In this document: piece after piece, positions 40,732 to 49,380 of the stretch | Layout: every line of letters begins with the position of its first letter | How positions within the stretch are numbered: position 1 is the stretch's first letter | From: Bacillus sp. FJAT-27916 | GTDB taxonomy: Bacteria > Bacillota > Bacilli > Bacillales > Pradoshiaceae | Direction: 5' to 3' | Length of the DNA stretch: 64,000 nucleotides | NCBI RefSeq assembly: GCF_001183965.1 | Contig: NZ_LFZV01000001.1 | Span: forward strand, 1,346,438 to 1,410,437 | Made by a program: the position numbers and the translations under genes | The notes under the pieces: generated by a model | The model's database searches: none | What the model saw: only the letters and a program-made list of their open reading frames with translations | What the model was told of the DNA's origin: nothing

Positions 40732-42819
40732 ATGATGAGAAAGAGGAAATGGTTCTTGCTTTTACTAGGGTTGAGCGTCATTTTGACAGCAGGCTTCAGC
40801 AGTCCATCTAAGAATAAGCCGCCAAAGCCGGATGATGGCATTCAGGATGTTGTGATCTATCAAAACCTGCCTGAAGTTGAGCGTCATATTGCCGGAAAAA
40901 GTGTGCAAATGGAAGCGATAAAGGTATATAAGGATGGTCATTTTACCAAGACAGATGACGTGAAATGGTCGGTCGCAAATAAGAAAATAGCGAAGATAAC
41001 GGCAGCAGGAACATTGACGCTGACGGGGAAATCCGGGATAGCGGTTATTCATGCTAAATCCGGCAAGAAAAGCGATACAGCGTTTCTAACAGTAGACAAG
41101 AAGGGGAAAGCTTCCTTCCGTACCATGAAGCAGAAACGGTACAAGCTTGCTGATTATGCAGTCAGCAAAATGACGATTGAGGAAAAACTCGGACAAATGC
41201 TCATGCCTGATTACCGAAATTGGAAAGGTCAGAACGTGACAGAAATGCTTCCGGAAATTGAACAGCAAGTGAAAGACTTTGATTTGGGAGGGGTAATCCT
41301 TTTCCGTGAGAATGTCGTCACGACCGAGCAAACGGCCCGTCTTGTGGATGCCTATCAAAAGGCTTCGGAGAAATACGGAATGTTTATCTCGATTGACCAA
41401 GAGGGCGGGATTGTCACAAGACTTCAATCCGGCACAGATATGCCGGGCAATATGGCGCTGGGCGCGACACGCTCTAGTAAAATCACAAAAGATGTGGCGC
41501 GCGCAATTGGCGAGGAGCTCGGCTCACTCGGCATCAATACGAACTTTGCCCCTTCGCTTGATGTGAATAATAATCCTGACAACCCGGTCATTGGCGTACG
41601 CTCCTTCAGTGAGAACCCACAGCTCACCGCTGAGCTTGGCACCGCTTATATAGAAGGGATGCAGGAAACCGGTACAATCGCAACGGCTAAGCATTTCCCA
41701 GGTCATGGTGATACGGAGGTTGATTCCCATGTTGGACTTCCGGAGGTTCCATATGATATGGACCGTTTGAGGGAAGTGGAACTTTATCCATTCCAGCAGG
41801 CGATGAATGCAGGGGTGGATGCAATCATGTCGGCACATATCACCTTCCCTAAGATTGATGAGACGAAGGTTATCTCCAAAAAGACCGGTGAAGAAGTTTC
41901 GTTGCCAGCTACTCTCTCCCACAGAATTCTAACGGGTCTGATCAGGGAGGAAATGAATTATGATGGCTTAATTGTAACTGACGCCATGAATATGGGAGCT
42001 ATCACTGAACATTATGGAACGGTCGATGCAGCTATCATGACGGTCAAGGCAGGAACAGATATTGTTCTCATGCCGGTAGGGCTTGAGGCGGTACGGGCCG
42101 GATTACTTGAGGCCATTTCGAGCGGAGAGATTAAGGAAAAACGAATCAATGCTTCCGTGAAACGAATCCTTTCACTCAAGATCAAGCGCGGTATCTTCAA
42201 GGAAGAATCACCTGATCCGATTGAGGACCGTATCGCAGAGGCACTGCAGACAGTGGGCTCCCCTGAACATAAAGCCATTGAGAAAACAGCTGCTGAGAAA
42301 TCCATTACATTAGTCAAGAATGCTGAGAATGTCCTGCCGTTAAGAGGATTGGAGCAATCAGCGAAGATTGTCGTTATTGGTTCTACTTATAACCAAGACC
42401 TATACAATGCCATTAAAGAAAAGCATGCAGGCACGAGTGTCATTAATCTCCCATCAAGTTATCAACTGACAGAGGCACAAAAGGTGCAGCTGCGTGAGGC
42501 AGATTATATCATCATCGGCAGCCATACATCGAATGTGGCCGCAAGACTGCCAAGCCATCCGCAAATGCAGCGAATCAATGATCTAATTGCGAACTATGAG
42601 GCACCGGCGATTGCGGTGGCGATTCGCAACCCATATGACATTATGTCTTATCCAGAGGTGGATGCATATATCGCCCAATACGGATTCAGGACCGCAAGCT
42701 TTAAGGCGGCTGCCGCAGCCATTTTCGGAGAAATCAACCCGAGCGGTAAACTCCCTGTCACGATTCCAAACGACCAAGGGGGAACTTTATATCCATTTGG
42801 CCATGGGTTATCCTACTAA
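40732..42819 (+). CDS. nagZ: Secreted beta-N-acetylglucosaminidase NagZ (GH3) with N-terminal Big_2-like domain
   Basis: Releases GlcNAc from non-reducing ends of muropeptides. Signal peptide (MMRKRKWFLLLLGLSVILTA) without a lipobox cysteine, then a bacterial Ig-like domain (about 40-125: DDVKWSVANKKIAKITAAGT, LTLTGKSGIAVIHAKSGKK) not usual for NagZ. The GH3 barrel has the His/Asp acid-base dyad in AKHFPGHGDTEVDSHVG (H321 region) and the nucleophile D417 in LIVTDAMNMGAI. The C-terminal (alpha/beta) domain ends GEINPSGKLPVTIPN. Starts 18 bases after amiE with GGGAGGG; the ATG at 40735 is equally possible. Confidence 0.88.
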   Translation: MMRKRKWFLLLLGLSVILTAGFSSPSKNKPPKPDDGIQDVVIYQNLPEVERHIAGKSVQMEAIKVYKDGHFTKTDDVKWSVANKKIAKITAAGTLTLTGKSGIAVIHAKSGKKSDTAFLTVDKKGKASFRTMKQKRYKLADYAVSKMTIEEKLGQMLMPDYRNWKGQNVTEMLPEIEQQVKDFDLGGVILFRENVVTTEQTARLVDAYQKASEKYGMFISIDQEGGIVTRLQSGTDMPGNMALGATRSSKITKDVARAIGEELGSLGINTNFAPSLDVNNNPDNPVIGVRSFSENPQLTAELGTAYIEGMQETGTIATAKHFPGHGDTEVDSHVGLPEVPYDMDRLREVELYPFQQAMNAGVDAIMSAHITFPKIDETKVISKKTGEEVSLPATLSHRILTGLIREEMNYDGLIVTDAMNMGAITEHYGTVDAAIMTVKAGTDIVLMPVGLEAVRAGLLEAISSGEIKEKRINASVKRILSLKIKRGIFKEESPDPIEDRIAEALQTVGSPEHKAIEKTAAEKSITLVKNAENVLPLRGLEQSAKIVVIGSTYNQDLYNAIKEKHAGTSVINLPSSYQLTEAQKVQLREADYIIIGSHTSNVAARLPSHPQMQRINDLIANYEAPAIAVAIRNPYDIMSYPEVDAYIAQYGFRTASFKAAAAAIFGEINPSGKLPVTIPNDQGGTLYPFGHGLSY

Positions 42820-42841
42820 TTAATCTTGAAGGAGGCTTATT

Positions 42842-44098
42842 ATGCTGAAGAAAAGTTTTGCCGTACTGTTCACGCTTGTTATGATTTTATCGACCATTTC
42901 TTTCGTCCAAGCTGGCCAGAAGGGGAAGCATAAGTCGAAGGAATTGAAGCTTGGCGTCGATGTTGTTTTAAGCAGTGAGAATGATGTGCTGAAAGGGAAA
43001 AGGGTCGGCCTGATTACGAATCCCACCGGTGTTGACAAAGACTTGAACAGCATCGTGGACCGCTTTTATCAGGATAAGGATATTAATCTCACGGCCCTTT
43101 ATGGTCCAGAGCATGGGGTAAGGGGCGATGCTCAGGCTGGAAGCTATGTCGATTTCTATATTGATGAAACGACCGGTCTTCCGGTTTACAGCCTTTACGG
43201 AAAGACGCGGAAACCAACTCTAGAGATGCTCGAAGATGTCGATGTACTCGTATTTGACATCCAGGATGTCGGTACACGCTTCTATACGTATATTTACACA
43301 ATGGCATTGGCGATGGAAGCAGCTAAGGAAAAGGGAATTCCGTTCGTCGTCCTTGACCGTCCGAATCCGCTAGGCGGGCTGAAGGTAGAAGGTCCAGTTC
43401 TAGAAGCTCCTGAGTACGCCTCTTTTATCGGCCAATATGAAATCCCGCTCAGACACGGGATGACTGTCGGGGAACTGGCCAAGCTATTTAATAAGGAGTT
43501 CCGCATTGGCGCAGATTTGAAGGTCGTGAAAATGAAGAATTGGAAGAGACAGATGAATTATGAGGATACAGGACTTGAGTGGGTGCTTCCGTCACCGAAT
43601 ATGCCAACGCTTGATACGGCTTATGTCTATCCGGGAACCGGATTGATTGAAGGAACGAATCTATCGGAAGGGCGCGGCACGACCAAGCCTTTCGAATTGC
43701 TCGGAGCCCCGTTCATAAACAGCACCGAGCTTGCCAGAGAGCTGAACAAGCTGAAGCTGAAAGGCGTTGAATTCCGAGCAGCCTCCTTTACGCCGACATT
43801 CTCCAAGCACAGCGGAGTGCTGACTCATGGTGTACAGGTTCATATCACAGATTATGATGATTTCGTTCCACTTGAGACGGGACTCCATATCGTCAAGACT
43901 GTCCATGATCTGTATCCGGAAGAATTTGAATTCCGGGCTGAGGACAGCAAGGGTATTTCCTTTTTCGACTTGCTCATCGGTAATGGCTGGGTTCGCGATG
44001 ATATTGAAGCAGGGAAATCAGTCAAGCAAATCAAGCAGAAGTGGGAGCGGGATTTGAAGGGATTCCTGAAGGTACGCTCGAAGTATTTGCTTTATTAA
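42842..44098 (+). CDS. namZ: Exo-beta-N-acetylmuramidase NamZ (DUF1343, GH171)
   Basis: Removes MurNAc from the non-reducing end of peptidoglycan fragments, complementing NagZ and AmiE. Signal peptide (FAVLFTLVMILSTISFVQA), then DUF1343 motifs GLITNPTGVDKDLNSIVDRF, LYGPEHGVRGD, FDIQDVGTRFYTYIYTMALA, VLDRPNPLGG, WVLPSPNMPTLDTAYVYPGT and EGTNLSEGRGTTKPFE. 418 residues matches B. subtilis NamZ (YbbC). 22 bases after nagZ with AAGGAGG. In B. subtilis this trio lies with murQ-murR-murP; those are not in this window. Confidence 0.92.
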   Translation: MLKKSFAVLFTLVMILSTISFVQAGQKGKHKSKELKLGVDVVLSSENDVLKGKRVGLITNPTGVDKDLNSIVDRFYQDKDINLTALYGPEHGVRGDAQAGSYVDFYIDETTGLPVYSLYGKTRKPTLEMLEDVDVLVFDIQDVGTRFYTYIYTMALAMEAAKEKGIPFVVLDRPNPLGGLKVEGPVLEAPEYASFIGQYEIPLRHGMTVGELAKLFNKEFRIGADLKVVKMKNWKRQMNYEDTGLEWVLPSPNMPTLDTAYVYPGTGLIEGTNLSEGRGTTKPFELLGAPFINSTELARELNKLKLKGVEFRAASFTPTFSKHSGVLTHGVQVHITDYDDFVPLETGLHIVKTVHDLYPEEFEFRAEDSKGISFFDLLIGNGWVRDDIEAGKSVKQIKQKWERDLKGFLKVRSKYLLY

Positions 44099-44106
44099 TA
44101 GAAGGG

Positions 44107-44150
44107 AAGAAGCTTGAAGGGGAGAGAATCCTTTTTAAGCTTCTTTTTTT
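44107..44150 (+). terminator. Terminator of amiE-nagZ-namZ
   Basis: AAGAAGCTT (44107-44115) with AAGCTTCTT (44137-44145) and AAGG/CCTT inside, then T6. Confidence 0.85.
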
Positions 44151-44213
44151 GTACAGTGGTCCATATCCTTTATACAATCCGGTTTTAATTAGCTGAGGGG
44201 GAATGCTGCTGTC

Positions 44214-45299
44214 ATGTTACCTAGTGAAAGATACTTTGGTCAATTAGAGCTCGTTTATGCCTTTTATGGAGCGATGCCTACTGGTGTGACTGTGTCAGAA
44301 ACAGGTCGTATATTTGTTTGCTTTCCAAAATGGGGAGATGATGTACCGTTTACGGTAGCTGAAATAACAGGTGGCCAATTGGTGCCATATCCGAATATTG
44401 AGACAAACACAGCTAAACAGGGGAACCTCACCGCTTCCTTCATTAGTGTGCAAAGTGTCATTGCTGATGGGATAGGCACTCTTTGGATATTGGACACGGC
44501 TGCGCCGAATTTTTCACAGCCCATAATAGGGGGAGCGAAATTAATCGCTGTTGATTTAAAAACCAATACAATCAGAAAAGTATATCCCTTCTCAGAGGAT
44601 GTGCTCCTGCCAACAACGTATTTGAATGATGTTCGCTTTGATTTTCGTGTGGGTAAAGCAGGGATTGCTTATATAACGGATTCTTCCTCTGAGGGACCAG
44701 GGGGCATTATCGTCTTGAATTTAGATGACGGATCAGCGTTTAGGAGATTAAATGGAGCGGCATCCACTTCGCCTGACCCTTATTTTATACCAAAAGTAGA
44801 AGGGGAAATCTTGATGAACCGATTGGAAGACGGCTCCACTTCTCCTTTGAGCATTTCAGCTGATGGGATTGCCATTTCCCCTGATGGGAAGAGACTGTTT
44901 TTCTGCCCATTGACAAGCCGTCATCTGTACGCGATATCAACGGAAGCCCTTAGAGACCAATCGATAGCGGATGCGGATTTACCCTATCATGTGGAGTACT
45001 GGGGAGAAAAGGGCGCATCTGATGGACTGATTACCGATGCGAAAGGGTCTGTATATGTTGGAGACTATGAGAATAATAGTATTCGGAAAATCTGGCCGGA
45101 CGGCCGCATGGAAACCATTGCCCATGACCCAAGAATTTTATGGGCGGATACCCTGTCCATTGGTCCGGATCACTACCTCTATTTCATTGTGAATCAATTG
45201 CATCGGCAGGCAAAATATCATTATGGAAGAGACCTCAGGCAAAAGCCCTATGGTTTACTTCGTTTAAAAATTGACGAAGGGCCTGCACCCGCCTTTTGA
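44214..45299 (+). CDS. Major royal jelly protein/yellow-family beta-propeller protein
   Basis: The pattern is that of MRJP/yellow proteins: RIFVCFPKWGDDVPFTVAE, LVPYPN, SFISVQSVIADGIGTLWILD, GAKLIAVDLKTNTIRKVYPF and YLNDVRFDF, continuing through six propeller blades to GSVYVGDYENNSIRKI and DTLSIGPDHYLYF. 361 residues with no signal peptide. Bacterial members are often annotated L-dopachrome-tautomerase-related, with no proven substrate. It starts at ATG 44214 after GAGGGGGAA, 116 bases behind the recycling operon but after its terminator. Confidence 0.85.
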   Translation: MLPSERYFGQLELVYAFYGAMPTGVTVSETGRIFVCFPKWGDDVPFTVAEITGGQLVPYPNIETNTAKQGNLTASFISVQSVIADGIGTLWILDTAAPNFSQPIIGGAKLIAVDLKTNTIRKVYPFSEDVLLPTTYLNDVRFDFRVGKAGIAYITDSSSEGPGGIIVLNLDDGSAFRRLNGAASTSPDPYFIPKVEGEILMNRLEDGSTSPLSISADGIAISPDGKRLFFCPLTSRHLYAISTEALRDQSIADADLPYHVEYWGEKGASDGLITDAKGSVYVGDYENNSIRKIWPDGRMETIAHDPRILWADTLSIGPDHYLYFIVNQLHRQAKYHYGRDLRQKPYGLLRLKIDEGPAPAF

Positions 45300-45393
45300 G
45301 ATTGAGTTCTATCTACGGTTACACCTTTAATGATTGTTTAAGAAGAGAGGAGCTGTCCATTTAATAAGAGGTTATGGAGCTAAGAATCACATC

Positions 45394-45500
45394 TTCGCCC
45401 TTATATCAAGAAAAGTGCCCATACAGACTGGCTATCGCCCATACCTCCTCATTTCCGCCCTTAAATACATCCGTTCGCCCTTAAACGATTGGATTTCTTT
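45394..45500. repeat. Degenerate tandem array with an exact 20-nt period
   Basis: The core (T/A/C)CGCCC(T/A)TA recurs with CCC ending at 45400, 45420 (as TGCCC), 45440, 45460 and 45480, a perfect 20-base step; a sixth unit TTTCTTTCTTAAAC is decayed. The 13 other positions of each unit vary. On the minus strand units read (T)ATAAGGGCGA. A single related copy is at about 59612-59623. Sequence is outside any gene; the rest of 45300-45673 is featureless. Confidence 0.75.
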
Positions 45501-45673
45501 CTTAAACTACCGGAAGCAAGCTAGATTTAAGGAAGAAAAGTAGTCTCCTCTACGCCGTAAGATTAAATTTTGACAAGCCGAGGCTTTTTTGGAAGAAATT
45601 ATCGATTTTTTAACCTGGATAACGCCAAAACTAATCCAAGTTTGAGTTTCAGATGCACTGAGGGTTTAACCAA

Positions 45674-45704
45674 TAAAAAAAGACGAACATTAATCGTTCG
45701 TCTT
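45674..45704 (-). terminator. Terminator of the copC-copD genes
   Basis: On the minus strand AAGACGAAC (from 45704) pairs with GTTCGTCTT (to 45680), followed by T6. It abuts the CopD stop. Confidence 0.88.
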
Positions 45705-46799
45705 CTACGATTGCAAGCTCCAAATCAACCCGCAGTATCCGCATAGAACAACCATCATTCCCATCAAGAAGGTACCAAGGGGAGGGAATTTCCTTATATA
45801 AGAGGTAATCATTAATACGGCAAACATGATGGTCATCAGGAAGAGCGCGATGCTTGTCCCGCCCGGTGCCCAATGAACGATGAGATTGGTTTGGAAGGTT
45901 CCTTGATAGAATAATAAGAACATATCGGACACCATATTCTCTGTAATGGTCACTTCATGTGGCGGGGCCTGCTGTCCTAATGAGGCGGTTACAGTGAAAA
46001 TCAGCAGGATGATGACGCTCTCCCACTTCACCCATTGGCGCGGATCCCACTCAGGTGAGGCCTTCACTTTCCTTCTTATTAATAGGCTGTTGATGAAGGC
46101 ATAGAGGAAAAGCGGGATAATCAATAGATGCTTTAGCAGTAAGGCTTGACCGTACGGCAGCATCCAGCTGTTCACATAGTCCTTGAATTCGATAGCAAAA
46201 TTCATCAGTACAAGACCAGTTACGGCTGTCCCAAGAAAACAAATAACCGCAACAGGTGTGAACCAGGCTAGGAACTTGGCCCAGTTCGCATGGTTTTTTG
46301 AAAACCAGCTGACCATAAGGAGAATGCCAGTCCAAATACTGACGACCGTTACATGAATGGTATGGCTCAGAAAGCCGACAACCTGGTCGTATGAACTGGC
46401 ATGACTTGACCAGCCCATCGCAATAATCAGCATGAGCGTCATGGTCATACCGACCCAGGCGTAACCCGGTTTCCTGTCATAATCGAACCAGACAAGGAAT
46501 AGAAACAGGAAGGTCGCAATAAAGTAAGTCAATATCCATGCCTTGCCGGCTTCAAAGGTAAACAGCACGGATTGTAGAACCGACCCTAAGTTAATTCCAT
46601 CATATAAGTAGGCGATGATTTGCCAAACCGGTACGAATGAAAGAAAGGCAATTCCTCCGGATGCGAGCAAAAGCCAGGCTTTGCGGATATGGATTTCAGG
46701 CCGGTAAGCTGATGGAATAAGAAGGAGAATGAAGCTCCCCATTAGTACGGCAAAGCAGAGATAGAGCAGGGCTTGGCTAATGATGACAAGAATCAGCAT
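45705..46799 (-). CDS. CopD-family copper-resistance membrane protein
   Basis: 364 residues with eight to nine membrane helices. The CopD core includes GWSSHASSYDQVVGFLSHTIH (histidines likely metal-binding), HVTVVSIWTGILLMVSW and PYGQALLLKHLLIIPLFLYAFIN, matching the C-terminal part of B. subtilis YcnJ. It presumably moves copper across the membrane with the CopC-like protein encoded two bases upstream. In B. subtilis CopC and CopD are fused in YcnJ; here they are separate. No YcnI or YcnK homologue is nearby. Confidence 0.86.
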   Translation of the reverse strand: MLILVIISQALLYLCFAVLMGSFILLLIPSAYRPEIHIRKAWLLLASGGIAFLSFVPVWQIIAYLYDGINLGSVLQSVLFTFEAGKAWILTYFIATFLFLFLVWFDYDRKPGYAWVGMTMTLMLIIAMGWSSHASSYDQVVGFLSHTIHVTVVSIWTGILLMVSWFSKNHANWAKFLAWFTPVAVICFLGTAVTGLVLMNFAIEFKDYVNSWMLPYGQALLLKHLLIIPLFLYAFINSLLIRRKVKASPEWDPRQWVKWESVIILLIFTVTASLGQQAPPHEVTITENMVSDMFLLFYQGTFQTNLIVHWAPGGTSIALFLMTIMFAVLMITSYIRKFPPLGTFLMGMMVVLCGYCGLIWSLQS

Positions 46800-46801
46800 C
46801 T

Positions 46802-47350
46802 TTATTTCTTCCTTCTAAACATTAGCCAGAGACTGCCGGCCAAGATGATGGCAGCCACTCCAATGATGACTGGCATAACCGCAGACCCTTCATCGTTCTT
46901 GGCCTGTTGATCCTCTGTCACTTTAGGTTCTGGTGCTGCTTCCTCTGTTGCCTCTTCCTCTATTCCTTCTGTTTCTGGCTCTTTATCCTCTGTTACGGGA
47001 ACATTGACCGTGAATTCAATAGAATCCTTGATTGGATGGCCGTCAGCACCAATGATGTCCCAGGCTGCCACATAGGTATCATTAGCTAAAGGCTCTGCCA
47101 TCTTGACGGTAATCGTATCCTGATTGATGTTGACGCTTTCTATTTGTTTCTCATTTCCGTCTGTCCCGGTTACGGTAACCTTGCTGTTTTCTTCCACCTT
47201 CGTGGAGTATATAAGCGTCAATTCTTGAAGGGGCGTTGTTATTTCATCACCGGCAGCAGGAGTAGACTCCTTTAGGGCTGTGTGTGCCCAAGCATGATCA
47301 GTGAACAACAGAAAGGTTAAGGCCAAAATGCCTGCAATTTTTTTACTCAT
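46802..47350 (-). CDS. CopC-domain surface protein
   Basis: Signal peptide ending HAWA leaves a mature N-terminal His (HTALKESTPAAGD), the Cu(II) ligand of CopC, and a second ligand set in IGADGHPIKDSIEF (D..H). The beta-barrel (residues ~24-120) is followed by a Glu-rich linker (EDKEPETEGIEEEATEEAAP) and a C-terminal membrane anchor (VMPVIIGVAAIILAGSLWLM) with RRKK. First gene of a two-gene copper operon with copD; GAGGAG precedes the ATG. Anchored rather than free periplasmic, as expected in Gram-positives. Confidence 0.88.
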   Translation of the reverse strand: MSKKIAGILALTFLLFTDHAWAHTALKESTPAAGDEITTPLQELTLIYSTKVEENSKVTVTGTDGNEKQIESVNINQDTITVKMAEPLANDTYVAAWDIIGADGHPIKDSIEFTVNVPVTEDKEPETEGIEEEATEEAAPEPKVTEDQQAKNDEGSAVMPVIIGVAAIILAGSLWLMFRRKK

Positions 47351-47486
47351 ACATATCTCCTCTTGGCAAATTATGGTTTTCTATGTAGATTGTGGACGAA
47401 TCAACCTAATCGTATCAAAAGCCAAATGAGATTGTCTAACTGAAAGACCACTGGTTTCATGTTAAAAGATTGAGGAGGAAACAATT

Positions 47487-48242
47487 TTGACACAAGTACA
47501 GAGGAAGGCTGCCCTGGTCACCGGTGCGAGTGACTCAAGGGATATTGGGACCGCTATTTGCCGTCAGCTGGCCAGCCAAGGCTTTGATGTGTTCTTTACG
47601 CATTGGAAGGCGGACCAGAAGTGGATAGGTATATTGCAGCGGGAATTGGAGGGATCAGGTGTGCGGTGTGAAGGAGTAGAGATGGATCTATCTGAGGCGG
47701 ATGCCGCGGTGCAGCTGCTCAATACCGCTCAATCATCCATTGGTATTCCTGTCGTATTGGTGAATAATGCAGCCCATTCCGTTCGGGATGGATATGAGAA
47801 TTTGGATGCAACAATCTTGGATGAGCATTATCAGGTCAATATGAGGACTACCTTCCTGCTTTCGGTGGAATTTGCCCGCCGCTTAAAAGAAGCTGGAATG
47901 CAAGGCGGAAGAATTATCAATCTCACCTCTGGGCAGGATCTTGGCCCAATGCCAGGCGAGCTTGCTTATGCAGCCACGAAGGGAGCCATTACAGCCTTCA
48001 TGAAAACATTGTCAGCAGAGCTCGCGCATGAGGACATAACGGTTAATGCGGTGAATCCGGGACCGACTGATTCCACCTGGATGGATGAAGGAATACGTGA
48101 GCATTTATTGCCTAAATTTCCGATGGGCCGTATTGGCCAGCCGACTGACGCCGCTAAACTGATTGGCTTTTTAGCCAGTGAAGAAGCCGGATGGATTACG
48201 GGCCAGGTGATTCATTCGGAGGGAGGATTCCTGCGTGGGTAA
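47487..48242 (+). CDS. Short-chain dehydrogenase/reductase (FabG-like)
   Basis: 251 residues with an NAD(P) motif in a longer variant, TGASDSRDIGTAICRQL in place of TGxxxGIG, then NNAA, catalytic Ser in NLTSG and Y-A-A-T-K (YxxxK), and the C-terminal GQVIHSEGGFLRG. Many such variant SDRs are labelled 3-oxoacyl-ACP reductase, but the substrate cannot be told. TTG start 47487 with GAGGAGG eight bases before. Abuts the convergent GNAT gene with no intergenic bases. Confidence 0.85.
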   Translation: MTQVQRKAALVTGASDSRDIGTAICRQLASQGFDVFFTHWKADQKWIGILQRELEGSGVRCEGVEMDLSEADAAVQLLNTAQSSIGIPVVLVNNAAHSVRDGYENLDATILDEHYQVNMRTTFLLSVEFARRLKEAGMQGGRIINLTSGQDLGPMPGELAYAATKGAITAFMKTLSAELAHEDITVNAVNPGPTDSTWMDEGIREHLLPKFPMGRIGQPTDAAKLIGFLASEEAGWITGQVIHSEGGFLRG

Positions 48243-48749
48243 TTAAATTCGCCTGCTGTAATGCAAGCTTACATACCCATCCTGTTCGCTGCTGGAATAA
48301 CTTCTTTTCTCAGCCATGAAACGGAATACGCGTGCTTCATAGAAAGGAATCGCTTTCTGATTGTCTTTGGCTACAGCTACTCGCTGCTCAGTCGCCCCCC
48401 ATTCCTTCTGCTGGGCAGTGACGGCATTGAGGAGAAGTGTGCCGATTCCTTCGCCGCGGCGGTCTGGATCTAGATAGAGGACATAGAGTTCACCAAGTGT
48501 CTCATGAACCATTCCGCCTCCTGCGGCACCGATGACTTTCCCGTTTTCGACGGCGACAAAATATCCGCCCCATTCGCGGGAGTGTTCGGTCACTTCTTTT
48601 TCAATGCGCTCCACATTGTAAAATTCCTTAATGACCCGTTCGATATAGTCTTCAGATCGCAGGTCTGGATAGGTTGCGCGATAGCCTGCGGAGCATACAT
48701 CCTGGATTCCTTTTACATGAGTTAAGTCAGCAAGTGTAATTTCAATCAT
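48243..48749 (-). CDS. GNAT N-acetyltransferase
   Basis: 168 residues; acetyl-CoA loop LYVLYLDPDRRGEGIGTLLL (motif RRGEGIG) and the tail AKDNQKAIPFYEARVFRFM. The N-terminus ITLADLTHVKGIQDVC and GGYFVAVENGKVIGAAGGG are standard. Substrate unknown; small molecule or protein amine. GGAGGTCGTC precedes the ATG. Confidence 0.88.
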   Translation of the reverse strand: MIEITLADLTHVKGIQDVCSAGYRATYPDLRSEDYIERVIKEFYNVERIEKEVTEHSREWGGYFVAVENGKVIGAAGGGMVHETLGELYVLYLDPDRRGEGIGTLLLNAVTAQQKEWGATEQRVAVAKDNQKAIPFYEARVFRFMAEKRSYSSSEQDGYVSLHYSRRI

Positions 48750-48907
48750 GACGACCTCCGTTTTGGAAAATTATTCAAAGTATAATCTATTATACTATAA
48801 TGCGTGAATATTTTTACAATAAGCTTGACAGCGAAAAAGCCTATTCCGCATGATGGAATAGGAATCGATTAAAAGAGTGTGGTAATGAAAAGGGAGTTGA
48901 GGTTAAT

Positions 48908-49363
48908 ATGCCCATACGGAATTCAGCAAAAGCCATCATTATAAAGGATGGCTCTGTACTGTTGACAAAGAATCAGCATGAAGATGTCCTATTCTATCTG
49001 TTTCCCGGCGGCGGTCAGGAGCATGGCGAGACATTGGAGGATGCCTTGAAACGGGAATGCATCGAGGAGATTGGCCAGGAAATAATGATCGGCGAGCTGC
49101 TTCATATCCGGGAATACATTGGAAAGAATCATGAGCATGCCTCCTATGACAAGGATATCCATCAGGTTGAATTTTTCTTTGCATGTAAGCTAGCCAGTCC
49201 ACAGGAGAATCACGGCCAGCCAACCAGACCGGATGATTATCAGGTAGGTGTGGAATGGATTCCGTTAACAGAGCTCAAGACTATCCCTGTTTATCCAAAG
49301 AAGCTTGGAGCCATACTCACCAATACAGAGAAAAGCCCATTCTACTTGGGCGATATCAATTAG
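48908..49363 (+). CDS. Nudix hydrolase
   Basis: Hydrolyses a nucleoside-diphosphate-linked compound. The Nudix box is complete at residues 34-56: GGGQEHGETLEDALKREC then IEEIG. 151 residues, N-terminus SAKAIIIKDGSVLLTKNQH. Substrate cannot be assigned. GGGAGTTGAGG lies before ATG 48908. The HAD gene follows 17 bases later and is likely co-transcribed. Confidence 0.9.
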   Translation: MPIRNSAKAIIIKDGSVLLTKNQHEDVLFYLFPGGGQEHGETLEDALKRECIEEIGQEIMIGELLHIREYIGKNHEHASYDKDIHQVEFFFACKLASPQENHGQPTRPDDYQVGVEWIPLTELKTIPVYPKKLGAILTNTEKSPFYLGDIN

Positions 49364-49380
49364 AGGGGGAAGAATACAGG

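Noticed and set aside
45394..45500. CRISPR array
   Set aside because: The period is 20 bases in total with only ~7-9 conserved bases per unit, too short for repeat plus spacer, and no cas genes are present.
45334..45543. Rightward 69-codon frame across the 20-nt array
   Set aside because: The array period is not a multiple of three, and the start lacks a ribosome site.
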